A DNA stretch of 64,000 nt, from positions 1 through 64,000 of the forward strand of contig NZ_WMBA01000003.1 of NCBI RefSeq assembly GCF_009707865.1, written 5' to 3'. The notes beneath the pieces were generated by a model. The model was not told where the DNA came from. It saw only the letters and a program-made list of their open reading frames with translations, and searched no databases. Position 1 is the stretch's first letter, and each line of letters starts with the position of its first letter. The stretch comes from Amycolatopsis pithecellobii. GTDB lineage: Bacteria > Actinomycetota > Actinomycetes > Mycobacteriales > Pseudonocardiaceae. Made by a program: the position numbers and the translations under genes. Below are positions 42,553 through 51,426 of this stretch, piece after piece.

Positions 42553-44075
42553 AACCACACTACGACGTCATCGTCGTCGGTTCGGGATCAGCCGGGGGAG
42601 TCGTCGCTTCCCGCCTCAGCGACGATCCATCCCGGACAGTTCTCCTCCTGGAGGCCGGCGAAGCGTACGGATCCCAGGACGAGTTCCCGGAGCGGCTCCT
42701 CGACCCACGTCAGTCCGCCGTCATGCCTGGACAGCCCGGGGTCTGGCGCCGGGTCACGACCTTGCGGCCGGGATCGACGGCGCACAGCGGGACGGGCAAG
42801 GTCCTGGGCGGCACGAGCTCGGTCAACGCCGCCTACTTCATCCGGGGCTTGCGGGCCGACTTCGACGGCTGGGCGAAGCTGGGAAACACGGAATGGTCCT
42901 ACGACAAGGTCTTGCCGTCCTTCACGAAATCCGAGAACGACGCGGACTTCCATGACCGGTGGCACGGCTCCGGCGGACCGATCCCGGTCCGCCGAGAGGC
43001 CGAGGACCGGGCGCCGGAGTTCATCGCCGCCTTCCGGGAAGCGTGTCTGGGGCACGGTTTTCCCGAAGAGGCCGACAAGAACGGCGATCAGGCACCGGGA
43101 GTCGGCCCGGTTCCGCTCAACATCGGCGGGGGAGTACGTGTCGGCAGCGCGCTCGGATATGTGCTGCCCCGTCTCGGCCGGGAGAACTTCGACGTGCGTG
43201 GCAACGCGCACGTGGTGCGGCTGCTGGTGTCAGGCGGCCGGGCAACTGGCGCGGAACTGCTCCTCGATGGCACACGGACGACCGTCCACGGCGAGGAGAT
43301 CATCGTCGCGTGCGGCGCATTCCGGTCGCCGCAGCTCCTCCTGTTGTCCGGGATCGGGAGGGCTGAACAGCTTGCGGCGCACGGGATTGACGTCCGGGCC
43401 GACCTGCCGGGCGTGGGACGAGGACTGCACGCACACCCCGGCGTTGTCGCGCCGTTCTCCCTGCGGAACCCGATCGAGAGCCCTGCGGGCCGGGGTGCCA
43501 TGGCGTCTGTGCTCCACTGGTCTGCCGATGGCTCGAAAGGACTCGACGACCTGGAGATCCTCCCGTTCATGAGGACGACAGTCGAGGCAGGCGACGCGCT
43601 CGGCTCGGCCGTGCTCGCCGTCATGAACGAGGACTCTCGAGGCTGCGTCACGCTCGCCTCGGCCGATCCCGAGGACGAACCGAACGTCGACTTCGACTTC
43701 CTCCGGACGCAGCATGACGTGAAACGAGGCCGAGAGCTCGTGCGCACGTTCTTCGACCTGTTCAATTCACCGTCGATGCGCGGTATCGGCGCCGCAACGA
43801 TAGGTCTGGACCGGGAAGACGTGCGAGACGCCCAGCTGCTCGACGCCTGGGTCAAGACACATCTCACGCACGGTGCCCACGAGGCCGCCACCTGCCGGAT
43901 GGGGCCCGATTCCGATCCCATGGCCGTCGTGGACCAGTTCGGACGTGTCAAGGGCGTCGAAGGCCTTCGCGTCTGCGACACCTCGATCTGGCCGACGACT
44001 CCCTCGCGGGGCCCGGCCGCCACGGCGATCATGACGGGCGAGCACATCGCCGCCTTCATCGAGGCCGGGCAGTGA
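42549..44075 (+). CDS. GMC-family oxidoreductase resembling MftG
   Basis: A 508-residue FAD protein with VIVVGSGSAGGVVASRLS at the start, LLLEAGEAYG, and the GMC signature KVLGGTSSVNAAYFIRG. GSGGPIPVRR, VGPVPLNIGGGVRVGSALGY and the C-terminal HEAATCRMG follow. The order and wording recall the mycofactocin-associated GMC protein MftG (Rv0697 type), though I cannot run the comparison. As there, the residue before the second Pro of the active site is Gly (SRGPAAT). MftG-like enzymes re-oxidise mycofactocin. A mycofactocin-type SDR is 4.5 kb downstream. Start is GTG at 42549. Confidence 0.9.
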   Translation: MKPHYDVIVVGSGSAGGVVASRLSDDPSRTVLLLEAGEAYGSQDEFPERLLDPRQSAVMPGQPGVWRRVTTLRPGSTAHSGTGKVLGGTSSVNAAYFIRGLRADFDGWAKLGNTEWSYDKVLPSFTKSENDADFHDRWHGSGGPIPVRREAEDRAPEFIAAFREACLGHGFPEEADKNGDQAPGVGPVPLNIGGGVRVGSALGYVLPRLGRENFDVRGNAHVVRLLVSGGRATGAELLLDGTRTTVHGEEIIVACGAFRSPQLLLLSGIGRAEQLAAHGIDVRADLPGVGRGLHAHPGVVAPFSLRNPIESPAGRGAMASVLHWSADGSKGLDDLEILPFMRTTVEAGDALGSAVLAVMNEDSRGCVTLASADPEDEPNVDFDFLRTQHDVKRGRELVRTFFDLFNSPSMRGIGAATIGLDREDVRDAQLLDAWVKTHLTHGAHEAATCRMGPDSDPMAVVDQFGRVKGVEGLRVCDTSIWPTTPSRGPAATAIMTGEHIAAFIEAGQ

Positions 44076-44124
44076 CCACTTGGAACTACACGGCAATCCA
44101 CACCGGTTCAGTTGAGGAGTTCGC

Positions 44125-45159
44125 ATGTATTCAGGGAGAAGGATCGCGGTCGAAGAGGGCTATCTGACGCAGCGGGCCAGCGATCTGGCACGCCAGGTTT
44201 ATGCCTCGGAAGAGGCGCGGCAGCTGGGGACGGCTGATGCCCTCAGCCAGGTTTTCCTGCCGGGCATCACGGAGGAACGCTGGGCGCGCAACATGGACCT
44301 CGGCGAGGGGCGCATCGCTGTGATGGACGAGGCGCGGCTCGACATGCAACTCCTGGTTCTGTCGTATCAGGGCAGCCAGATGCTGGACCCGGCCCACGCG
44401 GTGGCGGAGGCCCGGGGCATCAACGACGAGCTTGCGGCCGCGGTCCGTCGTTATCCGAGCCGACTGGCGGGACTGGCTTCGCTGCCGACTTCGCATCCGG
44501 AGGCGGCGGCGGTGGAGCTGGAGCGTGCCGTGCGGTCACTCGGTCTGCGGGGCACGGTCATCCACTCCCACACTCGGGGCGACGAGTGGCCCCAGCGCGG
44601 CATCTACCTGGACGAGCCCGAGATGTGGCCGATCTTCGAGGCGGCGGAATCGCTGCGCGTCCCGGTCTACCTCCACCCGAGCCAGCCTTCCCCGCAACTG
44701 GTCCGGGCCTTCACGCAGTACGGCATGATGGGCCCGATCTGGGGTTACAACGTGGAGGCCTCGACCCACCTGGTGCGCGTCATCCTGTCCGGGGTCTTCG
44801 ACATCTTCCCGGAGCTCACCCTCGTGGTCGGCCACCTCGGCGAAGGCATTCCCTTCTACTTCGAGCGGCTCGACGCGGCGTATGCGCAGTCCAACCCGAA
44901 GCAGCGGCTGAAGATGCCCCCCAGCGAGTACTTCCGGCGCAACATCTATCTGACCACCTCCGGGATGAACTCCGCGGCAGCCCTTCCGTTCTGCATCGAT
45001 GTGCTGTCGGCTGACCGCATCATGTTCGCCGCCGACTACCCGCAGGACCCGAGTCCGCTGGCCGACGAAGTCGCCGCGATGGATCGGCTCGAGATCACCG
45101 ACGCGGAGAAGGCGGCCATCTTCAGCGGCAACGCCGAGAAGGTCTTCGGGCTCGTATAA
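44125..45159 (+). CDS. Amidohydrolase-2 (ACMSD/gamma-resorcylate-decarboxylase-like)
   Basis: A 344-residue TIM-barrel protein starting RRIAVEEGYLT, the place where resorcylate decarboxylases have ALEEH. Further landmarks are RLAGLASLPTSHPEAA, VPVYLHPSQPS, LVVGHLGEGIPFYFERLDAA and IMFAADYPQDP, with the metal ligands. The family decarboxylates aromatic acids or hydrolyses related compounds without oxygen. The change of His to Gly in EEGY may remove one metal ligand. It lies 49 bases after the GMC gene and precedes the double TetR. Confidence 0.9.
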   Translation: MYSGRRIAVEEGYLTQRASDLARQVYASEEARQLGTADALSQVFLPGITEERWARNMDLGEGRIAVMDEARLDMQLLVLSYQGSQMLDPAHAVAEARGINDELAAAVRRYPSRLAGLASLPTSHPEAAAVELERAVRSLGLRGTVIHSHTRGDEWPQRGIYLDEPEMWPIFEAAESLRVPVYLHPSQPSPQLVRAFTQYGMMGPIWGYNVEASTHLVRVILSGVFDIFPELTLVVGHLGEGIPFYFERLDAAYAQSNPKQRLKMPPSEYFRRNIYLTTSGMNSAAALPFCIDVLSADRIMFAADYPQDPSPLADEVAAMDRLEITDAEKAAIFSGNAEKVFGLV

Positions 45160-45196
45160 CATCGCTCAGCAAAGGCACGATCCGGAAAGGCGGCAA

Positions 45197-45250
45197 ATGA
45201 ACGGTCTCGACCTCGAATGCCGCCCTGGGCCTGGCAGTATCGATGACTAA
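45197..45250 (+). CDS. Possible 17-codon upstream ORF overlapping the double-TetR start
   Basis: ATG at 45197 follows GGAAAGG and encodes MNGLDLECRPGPGSIDD, ending TAA at 45250. The ATG of the TetR gene at 45243 lies inside the last codons in another frame. The ribosome site of the small frame is better than that of the regulator, so translation of the regulator may depend on termination of the small frame. No homologues are known to me; it may be fortuitous. Confidence 0.35.
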   Translation: MNGLDLECRPGPGSIDD

Positions 45251-46559
45251 GCGACTCTCGCAACCTCGCGAGGTCAGCGACAGGGTCCGCGGGGTGCGTA
45301 GTGCCCGGGGGCAGCGGACGATCGACGAGATCACCCGGTCAGCGGACAAACTCTTTGCCAGTCAGGGATACTTCAGTACGACCGTCGAGGACATCGCCAA
45401 AGAGGCGGGTCGTTCGTCCGCCGCGGTGTATCAGTACTTCGACAACAAGGCCGCAATTCTGGAATTGCTGAGCGAGCGGTTGGTGGATTTCGCCGGCCCG
45501 CGTGCGCTGGAACGTATTCCGCTCCCTGAGAACGAGTACGACCACGCGGCTTTCGTCCGGGCGGCGGCGGGCTTTTGGCAGACCTACCTGACCTTCAAAG
45601 GGGTCATGGTCGCACTCTTTCAGCTGTCCACGGTGGACGAGCGATTCGCCGGGATCGAAAAGAAAGTGCGCGCGGTCGGCCACCAGGTCTTCGGCATTTT
45701 CCTGGCCCGGGCCCGAGAGCACGGTTTCGCGAATGACGTCGACCAGAAGCTGACCCCCGTTCTGATCGACGTCATGAACGAGCATTACCGATTCATCTCC
45801 TCGGGTCACCTGATCAGCCCTGATCGACAGCCCGAGAGCTTCGACGAGGTTTCCGTGCTCGCCGCGATCTGGTATCGGGCGTTTTACGCCGTGCCCCGCG
45901 AGCCGATCGTCCATGTTCCCCTCAAGCGCTCCAGAAAGGCACGCAAACCTGCCCGGTCCGAGGGCAAGGAGCTCTGGGCCGCGGCCGGCCGGCACGTATT
46001 CGAGCAGAAGAGCTTCCTCACGGCCGGAGTCAGGGACATCGCCGAGGAAGCCGGCATGTCCCTCGGCGCGTTCTACAACTACTTCGACACCAAAGAAGAT
46101 CTGCTGCTTCATCTGGCCGAGGAGTTCAACGACACCATCCTGCAAGGCCTCCGGTTCCCTGACGAGCCGGGGTCGATGCGGATCAGTCGCCTGGTGACCA
46201 CACTGTGGCGGACTTACACGGAGAACCGGGCCGTCGTGCACGGCATTTTCCAGTTGTCGATGCTCGACAGCGAGTTCGCGGCCGACTGGCGTCGCACCCG
46301 CCGGCCGGTGGTCAAGCTGATTGAAGACCACGTGATCCAGGCGGAGGCGGACCGCGGCGGAAATGACCTCGATGCCGCGGGGGTCGCCGAGGCGCTGTGG
46401 TCGATGCTCGAACACTGCGCGTATCTGTGGGGTACGCGACGGTCGGATCTGATGGTGGGCGCGGTATCGGAGGCCGAGCTTTGCCGCGCCATGTCGGACT
46501 TGTGGTACCGAGTTCTCCACGGAGTGCTCCCGCCTGACGGGTTGCTATCTGTGCTCTGA
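45243..46559 (+). CDS. Tandem (double) TetR-family regulator
   Basis: A 438-residue protein made of two complete TetR units. The first HTH is at about 46-70 (TTVEDIAKEAGRSSAAVYQYFDNK). The second is at about 258-282 (AGVRDIAEEAGMSLGAFYNYFDTK). Each has its own helical effector domain, including the paired FQLS motifs (ALFQLSTVD and GIFQLSMLD). The linker is basic (KRSRKARKPARSEG). One chain could bind one palindrome. The likely targets are the two CCTAACGTTAGG sites in front of this operon and the next. Confidence 0.93.
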   Translation: MTKRLSQPREVSDRVRGVRSARGQRTIDEITRSADKLFASQGYFSTTVEDIAKEAGRSSAAVYQYFDNKAAILELLSERLVDFAGPRALERIPLPENEYDHAAFVRAAAGFWQTYLTFKGVMVALFQLSTVDERFAGIEKKVRAVGHQVFGIFLARAREHGFANDVDQKLTPVLIDVMNEHYRFISSGHLISPDRQPESFDEVSVLAAIWYRAFYAVPREPIVHVPLKRSRKARKPARSEGKELWAAAGRHVFEQKSFLTAGVRDIAEEAGMSLGAFYNYFDTKEDLLLHLAEEFNDTILQGLRFPDEPGSMRISRLVTTLWRTYTENRAVVHGIFQLSMLDSEFAADWRRTRRPVVKLIEDHVIQAEADRGGNDLDAAGVAEALWSMLEHCAYLWGTRRSDLMVGAVSEAELCRAMSDLWYRVLHGVLPPDGLLSVL

Positions 46560-46633
46560 CGGTGGCACCGGGCGACGCCGCAATGCGGCTGTGACCACTC
46601 CTTATGGCACTCCTGGGTGATGCCGGACCGCTC

Positions 46634-46662
46634 TTGCATCGCGGTGTGATGGCGGTTATAGT
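46634..46662 (+). promoter_or_regulatory. Promoter of the ThDP enzyme / SDR / ABC importer operon
   Basis: TTGCAT (46634-46639), a 17-base spacer and TATAGT (46657-46662) form a near-consensus vegetative promoter. It is followed five bases later by the CCTAACGTTAGG palindrome. It faces the operon 46801-59630, where gaps between genes are short, so it may drive all of it. Confidence 0.7.
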
Positions 46663-46667
46663 CCGAA

Positions 46668-46679
46668 CCTAACGTTAGG
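46668..46679. promoter_or_regulatory. Operator CCTAACGTTAGG, copy 2
   Basis: A perfect 12-bp palindrome at the expected transcription start, identical to copy 1 at 41009. The identical 15-base context GAACCTAACGTTAGG makes chance very unlikely. It links the two promoters into one regulon. Confidence 0.78.
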
Positions 46680-46800
46680 ATCGGACGTGGCGGCGGCGCG
46701 CCGCTTGGTCCCGATAACGACTCACTCTTCGCCCCCAGGGGCAGGACCCTCGGGCCGCCCTCGGCGGCTGAAAATGTGGCACTGCAAGGGAAAGGCTGCA

Positions 46801-48573
46801 ATGGACACCGAAGTGACGGACGTGCAGGAGACGATCGCCGCTGCCCAGGACGGGCGGGAAGCGATCGGTGTGGCGCTGCGCGACGCCGGCGTCGAACTCG
46901 TCTTCGGCTACCCCGGGGGCGGTGCCTATCAGATCCTGGACGGGATCCTGAGCGCGGGAATCCCGAATATTTCGGCACGCACCGAGCTGAGCGCGGCCTG
47001 GATGTCGTACGGATACAACCGCATGCGCCGGCGTGCTTCCTCGGCGTGCTTGTTCCACGTCGTGGGCACCCTGCACGCCGTCCCCGCGCTCTACGCGGCC
47101 AAACAGGACTCCAACCCGCTGCTGGTCATCGACGCGAACCTCGCCAGCGCTCTGGATATGCGGGAGGCCCTCCAGGAAGGCGAGGAGGTGTACTCGTCGA
47201 TGAAGCCGCTCACGAAGTACATCCGGCGCGTGGTCACGGCCGATGACTTGCCGCTGGCCGTCCGGCAAGCCGTCACGGCGGCCAGCACGGGACGCTTCGG
47301 CGCGGCGGTTCTCGACGTGTACTCCCAGGTGATGACGCAGCCGATCGTCGCCGCGATCGAGCCTCTCGTCCTGCCTGAGCCGCCCCAGGCGGCATCGGCG
47401 GGTATCGACGACGTCATCGAACTGCTGAATTCGAGCGAGCGGCCGGTGATCATCGCCGGCGCGGGCGTCCATCTCGCCGATGGCACGGCACAGCTCGCGG
47501 AGCTCGCCGAGAAAACCGGTGTGCCTGTCGTCTCGACGGGACGGGGTGGGCGAGGTGTCCTGTCCGACGACCATCCGCTGTATGCCGGGCCCATCGGTTC
47601 CTTCGGCTGGACATCCGCGAACGAAGTCGTCCAGCGTGCCGACCTCTGGATCGCGGTCGGCACGTCCTTCTCGCAGATCAGCACAGCCGCCTGGACGCTG
47701 GACAAGCCGTCGAAGATCGTCCATATCGACATCGATCCCGGTCAGCCCGGCAAGATCGTCCAGCCGACGATCGGCCTCGTCGCTGACGCACGGTCGGCCT
47801 TGGCGCAGCTGAACAGTGCGGCCCAAAAGCGAGACCTGCGTCAGCGCACCGAGGGCCGCTCGATGGTCGCCGCGGCAAAGCAGGCGTGGTACGAGGCCTA
47901 CCGGTCGCGCTACGACGGGTCCGAAAAGCCGATGACCCAAATGCACCTGATCGACGTGCTCAATGCGGAACTGCCGGCTGACGCCATCTGTATCGGCGAC
48001 TCGGGAAGCAATGCCTTCTTCATTTCCCGTGGCCGCCACTTCGGCGCCGATTGCCCGCCGGTTCCCAACGGACCGAGATATCAGTCGCTGGGCGCGAGCC
48101 TGCCCATTGCCATCGGCACCAAGCTCGCGCTTCCGGACAAGACTGTCGTGAGCTTCCACGGTGACGGCGGGTTCTACTACGACCTGATGGAACTGGCCAC
48201 GCTGACCCACCACGGCATCAAGGTCATCATCGTGATCGACAACAACGGGTGCCTGATGGCCAACCGTTCAGGCATGGCAAGCCTGGGTATGCGGGAAGAA
48301 GTGGCCGCCTGGACCGAACTGCCGCCGACCGACTTCGTCGGCGTGGCCGCCGGAATGGGGGTCGACGGCGAGCGGGTCGAACATCCGGAGGATTTGGCCG
48401 CTGCTGTGCGTCGCGCGCTCGATGCCCCGGGTTCCTACCTCATCGACGTGGCGACCGATCCGGACACGCGGCTCCATCGAGCCGTGCCCAATGTCGTTCC
48501 GATTCTGTCGGATCGTCCGGCCAAGAAAGGCCAGCACACCTCGATCGGTCTCGAGGGATCTTGGCCATGGTGA
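46801..48573 (+). CDS. Thiamine-diphosphate-dependent enzyme (acetolactate-synthase/benzoylformate-decarboxylase-like)
   Basis: A 590-residue protein with the three ThDP domains. The Pyr domain has FGYPGGGAYQ and the catalytic Glu 62 in ARTELS. The middle domain (RPVIIAGAGVHLADG) has the fold of the FAD or ADP-binding region. The PP domain has GDGGFYYD and DNNGCLM, the ThDP/Mg motif. The family carries out 2-oxoacid decarboxylation, carboligation or C-C cleavage. The ATG at 46801 follows AAGGGAAAGG. As first gene of the repressed operon it probably acts early in the pathway; the substrate is unknown. Confidence 0.9.
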   Translation: MDTEVTDVQETIAAAQDGREAIGVALRDAGVELVFGYPGGGAYQILDGILSAGIPNISARTELSAAWMSYGYNRMRRRASSACLFHVVGTLHAVPALYAAKQDSNPLLVIDANLASALDMREALQEGEEVYSSMKPLTKYIRRVVTADDLPLAVRQAVTAASTGRFGAAVLDVYSQVMTQPIVAAIEPLVLPEPPQAASAGIDDVIELLNSSERPVIIAGAGVHLADGTAQLAELAEKTGVPVVSTGRGGRGVLSDDHPLYAGPIGSFGWTSANEVVQRADLWIAVGTSFSQISTAAWTLDKPSKIVHIDIDPGQPGKIVQPTIGLVADARSALAQLNSAAQKRDLRQRTEGRSMVAAAKQAWYEAYRSRYDGSEKPMTQMHLIDVLNAELPADAICIGDSGSNAFFISRGRHFGADCPPVPNGPRYQSLGASLPIAIGTKLALPDKTVVSFHGDGGFYYDLMELATLTHHGIKVIIVIDNNGCLMANRSGMASLGMREEVAAWTELPPTDFVGVAAGMGVDGERVEHPEDLAAAVRRALDAPGSYLIDVATDPDTRLHRAVPNVVPILSDRPAKKGQHTSIGLEGSWPW

Positions 48574-48600
48574 CGCGAAGCTACACCTGAAAGGAAGCTC

Positions 48601-49401
48601 ATGACTCGACTCGAGGGCAAAGTGGCCCTCATTTCCGGAGCCGCACGCGGGCAAGGGCGTGCGCACGCGATTCGGCTCGCGAAGGAAGGCGCCGACATCA
48701 TCGCCTTCGATGTTTGCCAGCCGCTCCCGACCATTCAGTACCCCCTGGCGACTCCCGAGGATTTGGCGGTCACCGCACGCGAGGTCGGGAAACTCGGCCG
48801 CCGCATCCTGACCTTCGAGGCCGACGTCCGGGACCTCAAGGCGCTGAACCAGATCGTTGGCACGGGCGTCCGAGAACTGGGCCGGCTGGACATCGTGTGT
48901 GCGAATGCCGGAACCGTGAACTACGCCACGAACGGCTGGGCGCTGGACGAAGAGGCGTGGGACGAGAGCATCGGCATCAATCTCACCGGTGTGTGGAAGA
49001 CGCTCAAGGCTTCGATCCCGGCCATGATCGAGGCCGGCAACGGCGGGTCCATCATCATCACGAGCTCGCTGGCCGGTTTGAAGGGCTGGCCGCGGTTGGC
49101 GTCCTACGCTGCCGCGAAGCACGGTGTTGTCGGCTTGATGCGAACGCTGGCGATCGAACTCGCGCAGTACTCGATTCGCGTGAACACGGTGCATCCCGGA
49201 AACACCCAGACGCCCATGGTCGACGGCATCCGCGAACTGTTCGCCCACGAATCGAGTGGCGCCAACATGCAGAACCTGCTGCCCGTCGAGCTGCTCGAGG
49301 CGGAAGACATCGCGAATGCGGTGCTGTGGCTCGCCTCAGACGAGACGAGGTACGTCACGGGTATCTCCGTCCCGGTCGATGCGGGCTTCCTGCAGATGTA
49401 G
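48601..49401 (+). CDS. Mycofactocin-type short-chain dehydrogenase
   Basis: A 266-residue SDR with GKVALISGAARGQGRAHAIRL and a long insertion after the second strand (IIAFDVCQPLPTIQYPLATP). That insertion is the hallmark of the mycofactocin-coupled SDR group, which holds NAD tightly. It also has NAGTVNYATNGW, the catalytic SYAAAK and HPGNTQTPMV. Such enzymes oxidise alcohols with a bound, non-exchangeable NAD that is regenerated through mycofactocin. The ATG at 48601 follows GAAAGGAAGC. The mycofactocin biosynthesis genes are not in this window. Confidence 0.9.
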   Translation: MTRLEGKVALISGAARGQGRAHAIRLAKEGADIIAFDVCQPLPTIQYPLATPEDLAVTAREVGKLGRRILTFEADVRDLKALNQIVGTGVRELGRLDIVCANAGTVNYATNGWALDEEAWDESIGINLTGVWKTLKASIPAMIEAGNGGSIIITSSLAGLKGWPRLASYAAAKHGVVGLMRTLAIELAQYSIRVNTVHPGNTQTPMVDGIRELFAHESSGANMQNLLPVELLEAEDIANAVLWLASDETRYVTGISVPVDAGFLQM

Positions 49402-49453
49402 CTCGAGCGGATGTCGTCACCGAGGCCGACGTGTCAGTAAGGGAGTAAATGCA

Positions 49454-50536
49454 ATGGAGCAGCAGAACGCGCGGACCGATGTGAAGCGGCGGTCGAAACG
49501 CGGCGCGCTCAACCGATTCGCGCCGATCGTGGTCTTCGGCCTTGCCGGCGTTCTGCTGGCGGCCTGCGGCAGCGCCGGCGGCAGCCGGGCAGCCGGCGAG
49601 TCCGTCTCGCAGCTCAGAGTGGGCGTCATGAACCCCGGGCCTGCCTACGCGCTCCTGTACTGGGCGAAGGCGAAGGGCTACTTCCAGAACGCGGGGCTGG
49701 ACTTGACGATCAGTGCGGATGGGGCAGGGATGCCGGCCAACTTCGTGGCCGGAAAGTCCGACACCATCTACACCTCTCAAGGTTCCTCCTTCGCGGCGAT
49801 CAATCAGGGCAAACCCGTCGTGAGCATTTACGGCACGGAGGCGGGTGGCAGCGGTTACGTCGTCACGTCCGATCCAGCCGTGAAGTCCCCGCTGGACTGC
49901 AAGACCGTGTCCACCGGAACGGCCGGTCAAGCCATCTACGCGTGGACCAAGCAGCTGGAAAAGGTGTACAAGACGAAATGGGAGCTGACCCAGTTGTCGG
50001 GAGACGTGTCGGCACTGACGGCCAATGTCGTGGGTGGACGGACCAAATGTGCCGTCGGAAGCATCGCCTATTTTCAGGCAGGAATCCAAAAAGGACAGTT
50101 GAGGGTCGTCTTCGATCCGGTGGACAAGGCCAAGCTGCCCGCCGATTGGCCGATCCTGGGGATCGAGGGTGTCTTCGCGGCACTCCCCGGCACGCTCAAC
50201 GAGAAACGCCCAGCCTTCGAGAAGCTGCTGAAGGGCTACAACAACGCCCTGACCGACTACCTGGCCGCCCAGCCGAAGGACATTGCCCAGACCCTGATCG
50301 CGTTCGACAAAGGTTTCTCGGCGATCGGATCCGTGGACGCCCTTGCCCTGACGATCGAACAGGCCAGGCCGAACCTGAGCCCGAACAGGGGGTACATCCC
50401 GCAGAACGTCTGGCCCAGCACGCTGTCGTTCTACGAGTCGGGCGGGCTGGATTTCCTCGCCAAGGACCCGGGCAGATTCGACTACGGCAAGGTCGTGGAC
50501 ATGTCCGTCTACGACGCGGCCATCGGGCGGCCATGA
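49454..50536 (+). CDS. Substrate-binding lipoprotein of a NitT/TauT-type ABC importer
   Basis: A 360-residue lipoprotein with a signal peptide and lipobox LAAC (Cys 38). The NMT1/SsuA-like fold follows: LYWAKAKGYFQNAGLDLTI, NFVAGKSDTIYTSQGSSFAAI and FAALPGTLNEKRPAFEKLLKGY. Members bind sulfonates, nitrate, thiamine precursors or small aromatic acids such as phthalate. The ATG at 49454 follows AAGGGAG. It overlaps the ATPase gene by four bases. Confidence 0.92.
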   Translation: MEQQNARTDVKRRSKRGALNRFAPIVVFGLAGVLLAACGSAGGSRAAGESVSQLRVGVMNPGPAYALLYWAKAKGYFQNAGLDLTISADGAGMPANFVAGKSDTIYTSQGSSFAAINQGKPVVSIYGTEAGGSGYVVTSDPAVKSPLDCKTVSTGTAGQAIYAWTKQLEKVYKTKWELTQLSGDVSALTANVVGGRTKCAVGSIAYFQAGIQKGQLRVVFDPVDKAKLPADWPILGIEGVFAALPGTLNEKRPAFEKLLKGYNNALTDYLAAQPKDIAQTLIAFDKGFSAIGSVDALALTIEQARPNLSPNRGYIPQNVWPSTLSFYESGGLDFLAKDPGRFDYGKVVDMSVYDAAIGRP

Positions 50537-51426
50537 TGCATCCGACCTCGGAAGACTCGATCCAGTCGGGACGCGGTGTCACCGCTGCTCCCGGCGGAGC
50601 CGCTGTCGAGTTCCGCAATGTCAGCTACCGCTACCCGAGCGGATTGCAGGTGATCGCGGACCTCAATTTGAGCGTCTGCCGCGGGGAAAGCGTCGGCATC
50701 GTCGGCCCCAGCGGATGCGGAAAGAGCACACTGCTGAGCCTCATCGCGGGCCTCGCCGAAGCTCAGGCCGGCGACGTGGAGGTGGTTCCGGATCAATCGG
50801 GCCGGCACCTGCTGAGCATGATGTTCCAGAAGGACACCGTCCTGCCCTGGTTGACAGTGGAGCAGAACATTCGCCTGCACTACTCGTTCAAGAAAGGCCG
50901 CGCCAGAGGTGGCCAGGGGCGGGCCGCACGGCGAGCCACCGACGAGAAAATCCGGGAACTCATTTCCATGGTCCATCTCGGCGGATTCGAGCAGGCGTAT
51001 CCGTACCAGCTCTCGGGTGGCATGCGGCGCCGTGTCGCGGTGCTGGCGAGTGTTGCGGCGTTCCCGCAGGTCTTGTTGCTCGACGAACCGTTCTCCGCGA
51101 TCGACGAACCGACCAGGGTGACGATTCATCAGGATGTTTTCACCATCGTTCGCGAGCTCGGTATCACGACCGTCCTGGTGACGCACGACCTTGCCGAAGC
51201 CGCAAGTATGTGCGACAAGGTCTACATCCTTGGTCCCCGGCCCACGTTCGTTTTCAGCGAGCACGAGGTTCCGTTCGGGACCGGGCGCGACATGATGTCT
51301 CTCCGGGAGACCCCTGCCTTTCTCGATCTGTACAGCCGTCTCTGGCGTGATCTTCACCTTCAGATCAACGCGTCGCACACCGTGGAGCCGGCGAGCATCC
51401 ACCCCGAAGGGACGGGGCGACGATGA
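50533..51426 (+). CDS. ABC importer ATP-binding protein, NitT/TauT type
   Basis: A 297-residue ATPase with Walker A GPSGCGKST (58-66), Q-loop MMFQKDTVLPWL, signature LSGGMRRRV and Walker B VLLLDEPFSAID, followed by the switch His in VTHDLAEA. It powers the permease encoded next. The start is the ATG at 50533 (or 50536), overlapping the lipoprotein stop. Its own stop overlaps the permease start by four bases. Confidence 0.94.
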   Translation: MMHPTSEDSIQSGRGVTAAPGGAAVEFRNVSYRYPSGLQVIADLNLSVCRGESVGIVGPSGCGKSTLLSLIAGLAEAQAGDVEVVPDQSGRHLLSMMFQKDTVLPWLTVEQNIRLHYSFKKGRARGGQGRAARRATDEKIRELISMVHLGGFEQAYPYQLSGGMRRRVAVLASVAAFPQVLLLDEPFSAIDEPTRVTIHQDVFTIVRELGITTVLVTHDLAEAASMCDKVYILGPRPTFVFSEHEVPFGTGRDMMSLRETPAFLDLYSRLWRDLHLQINASHTVEPASIHPEGTGRR

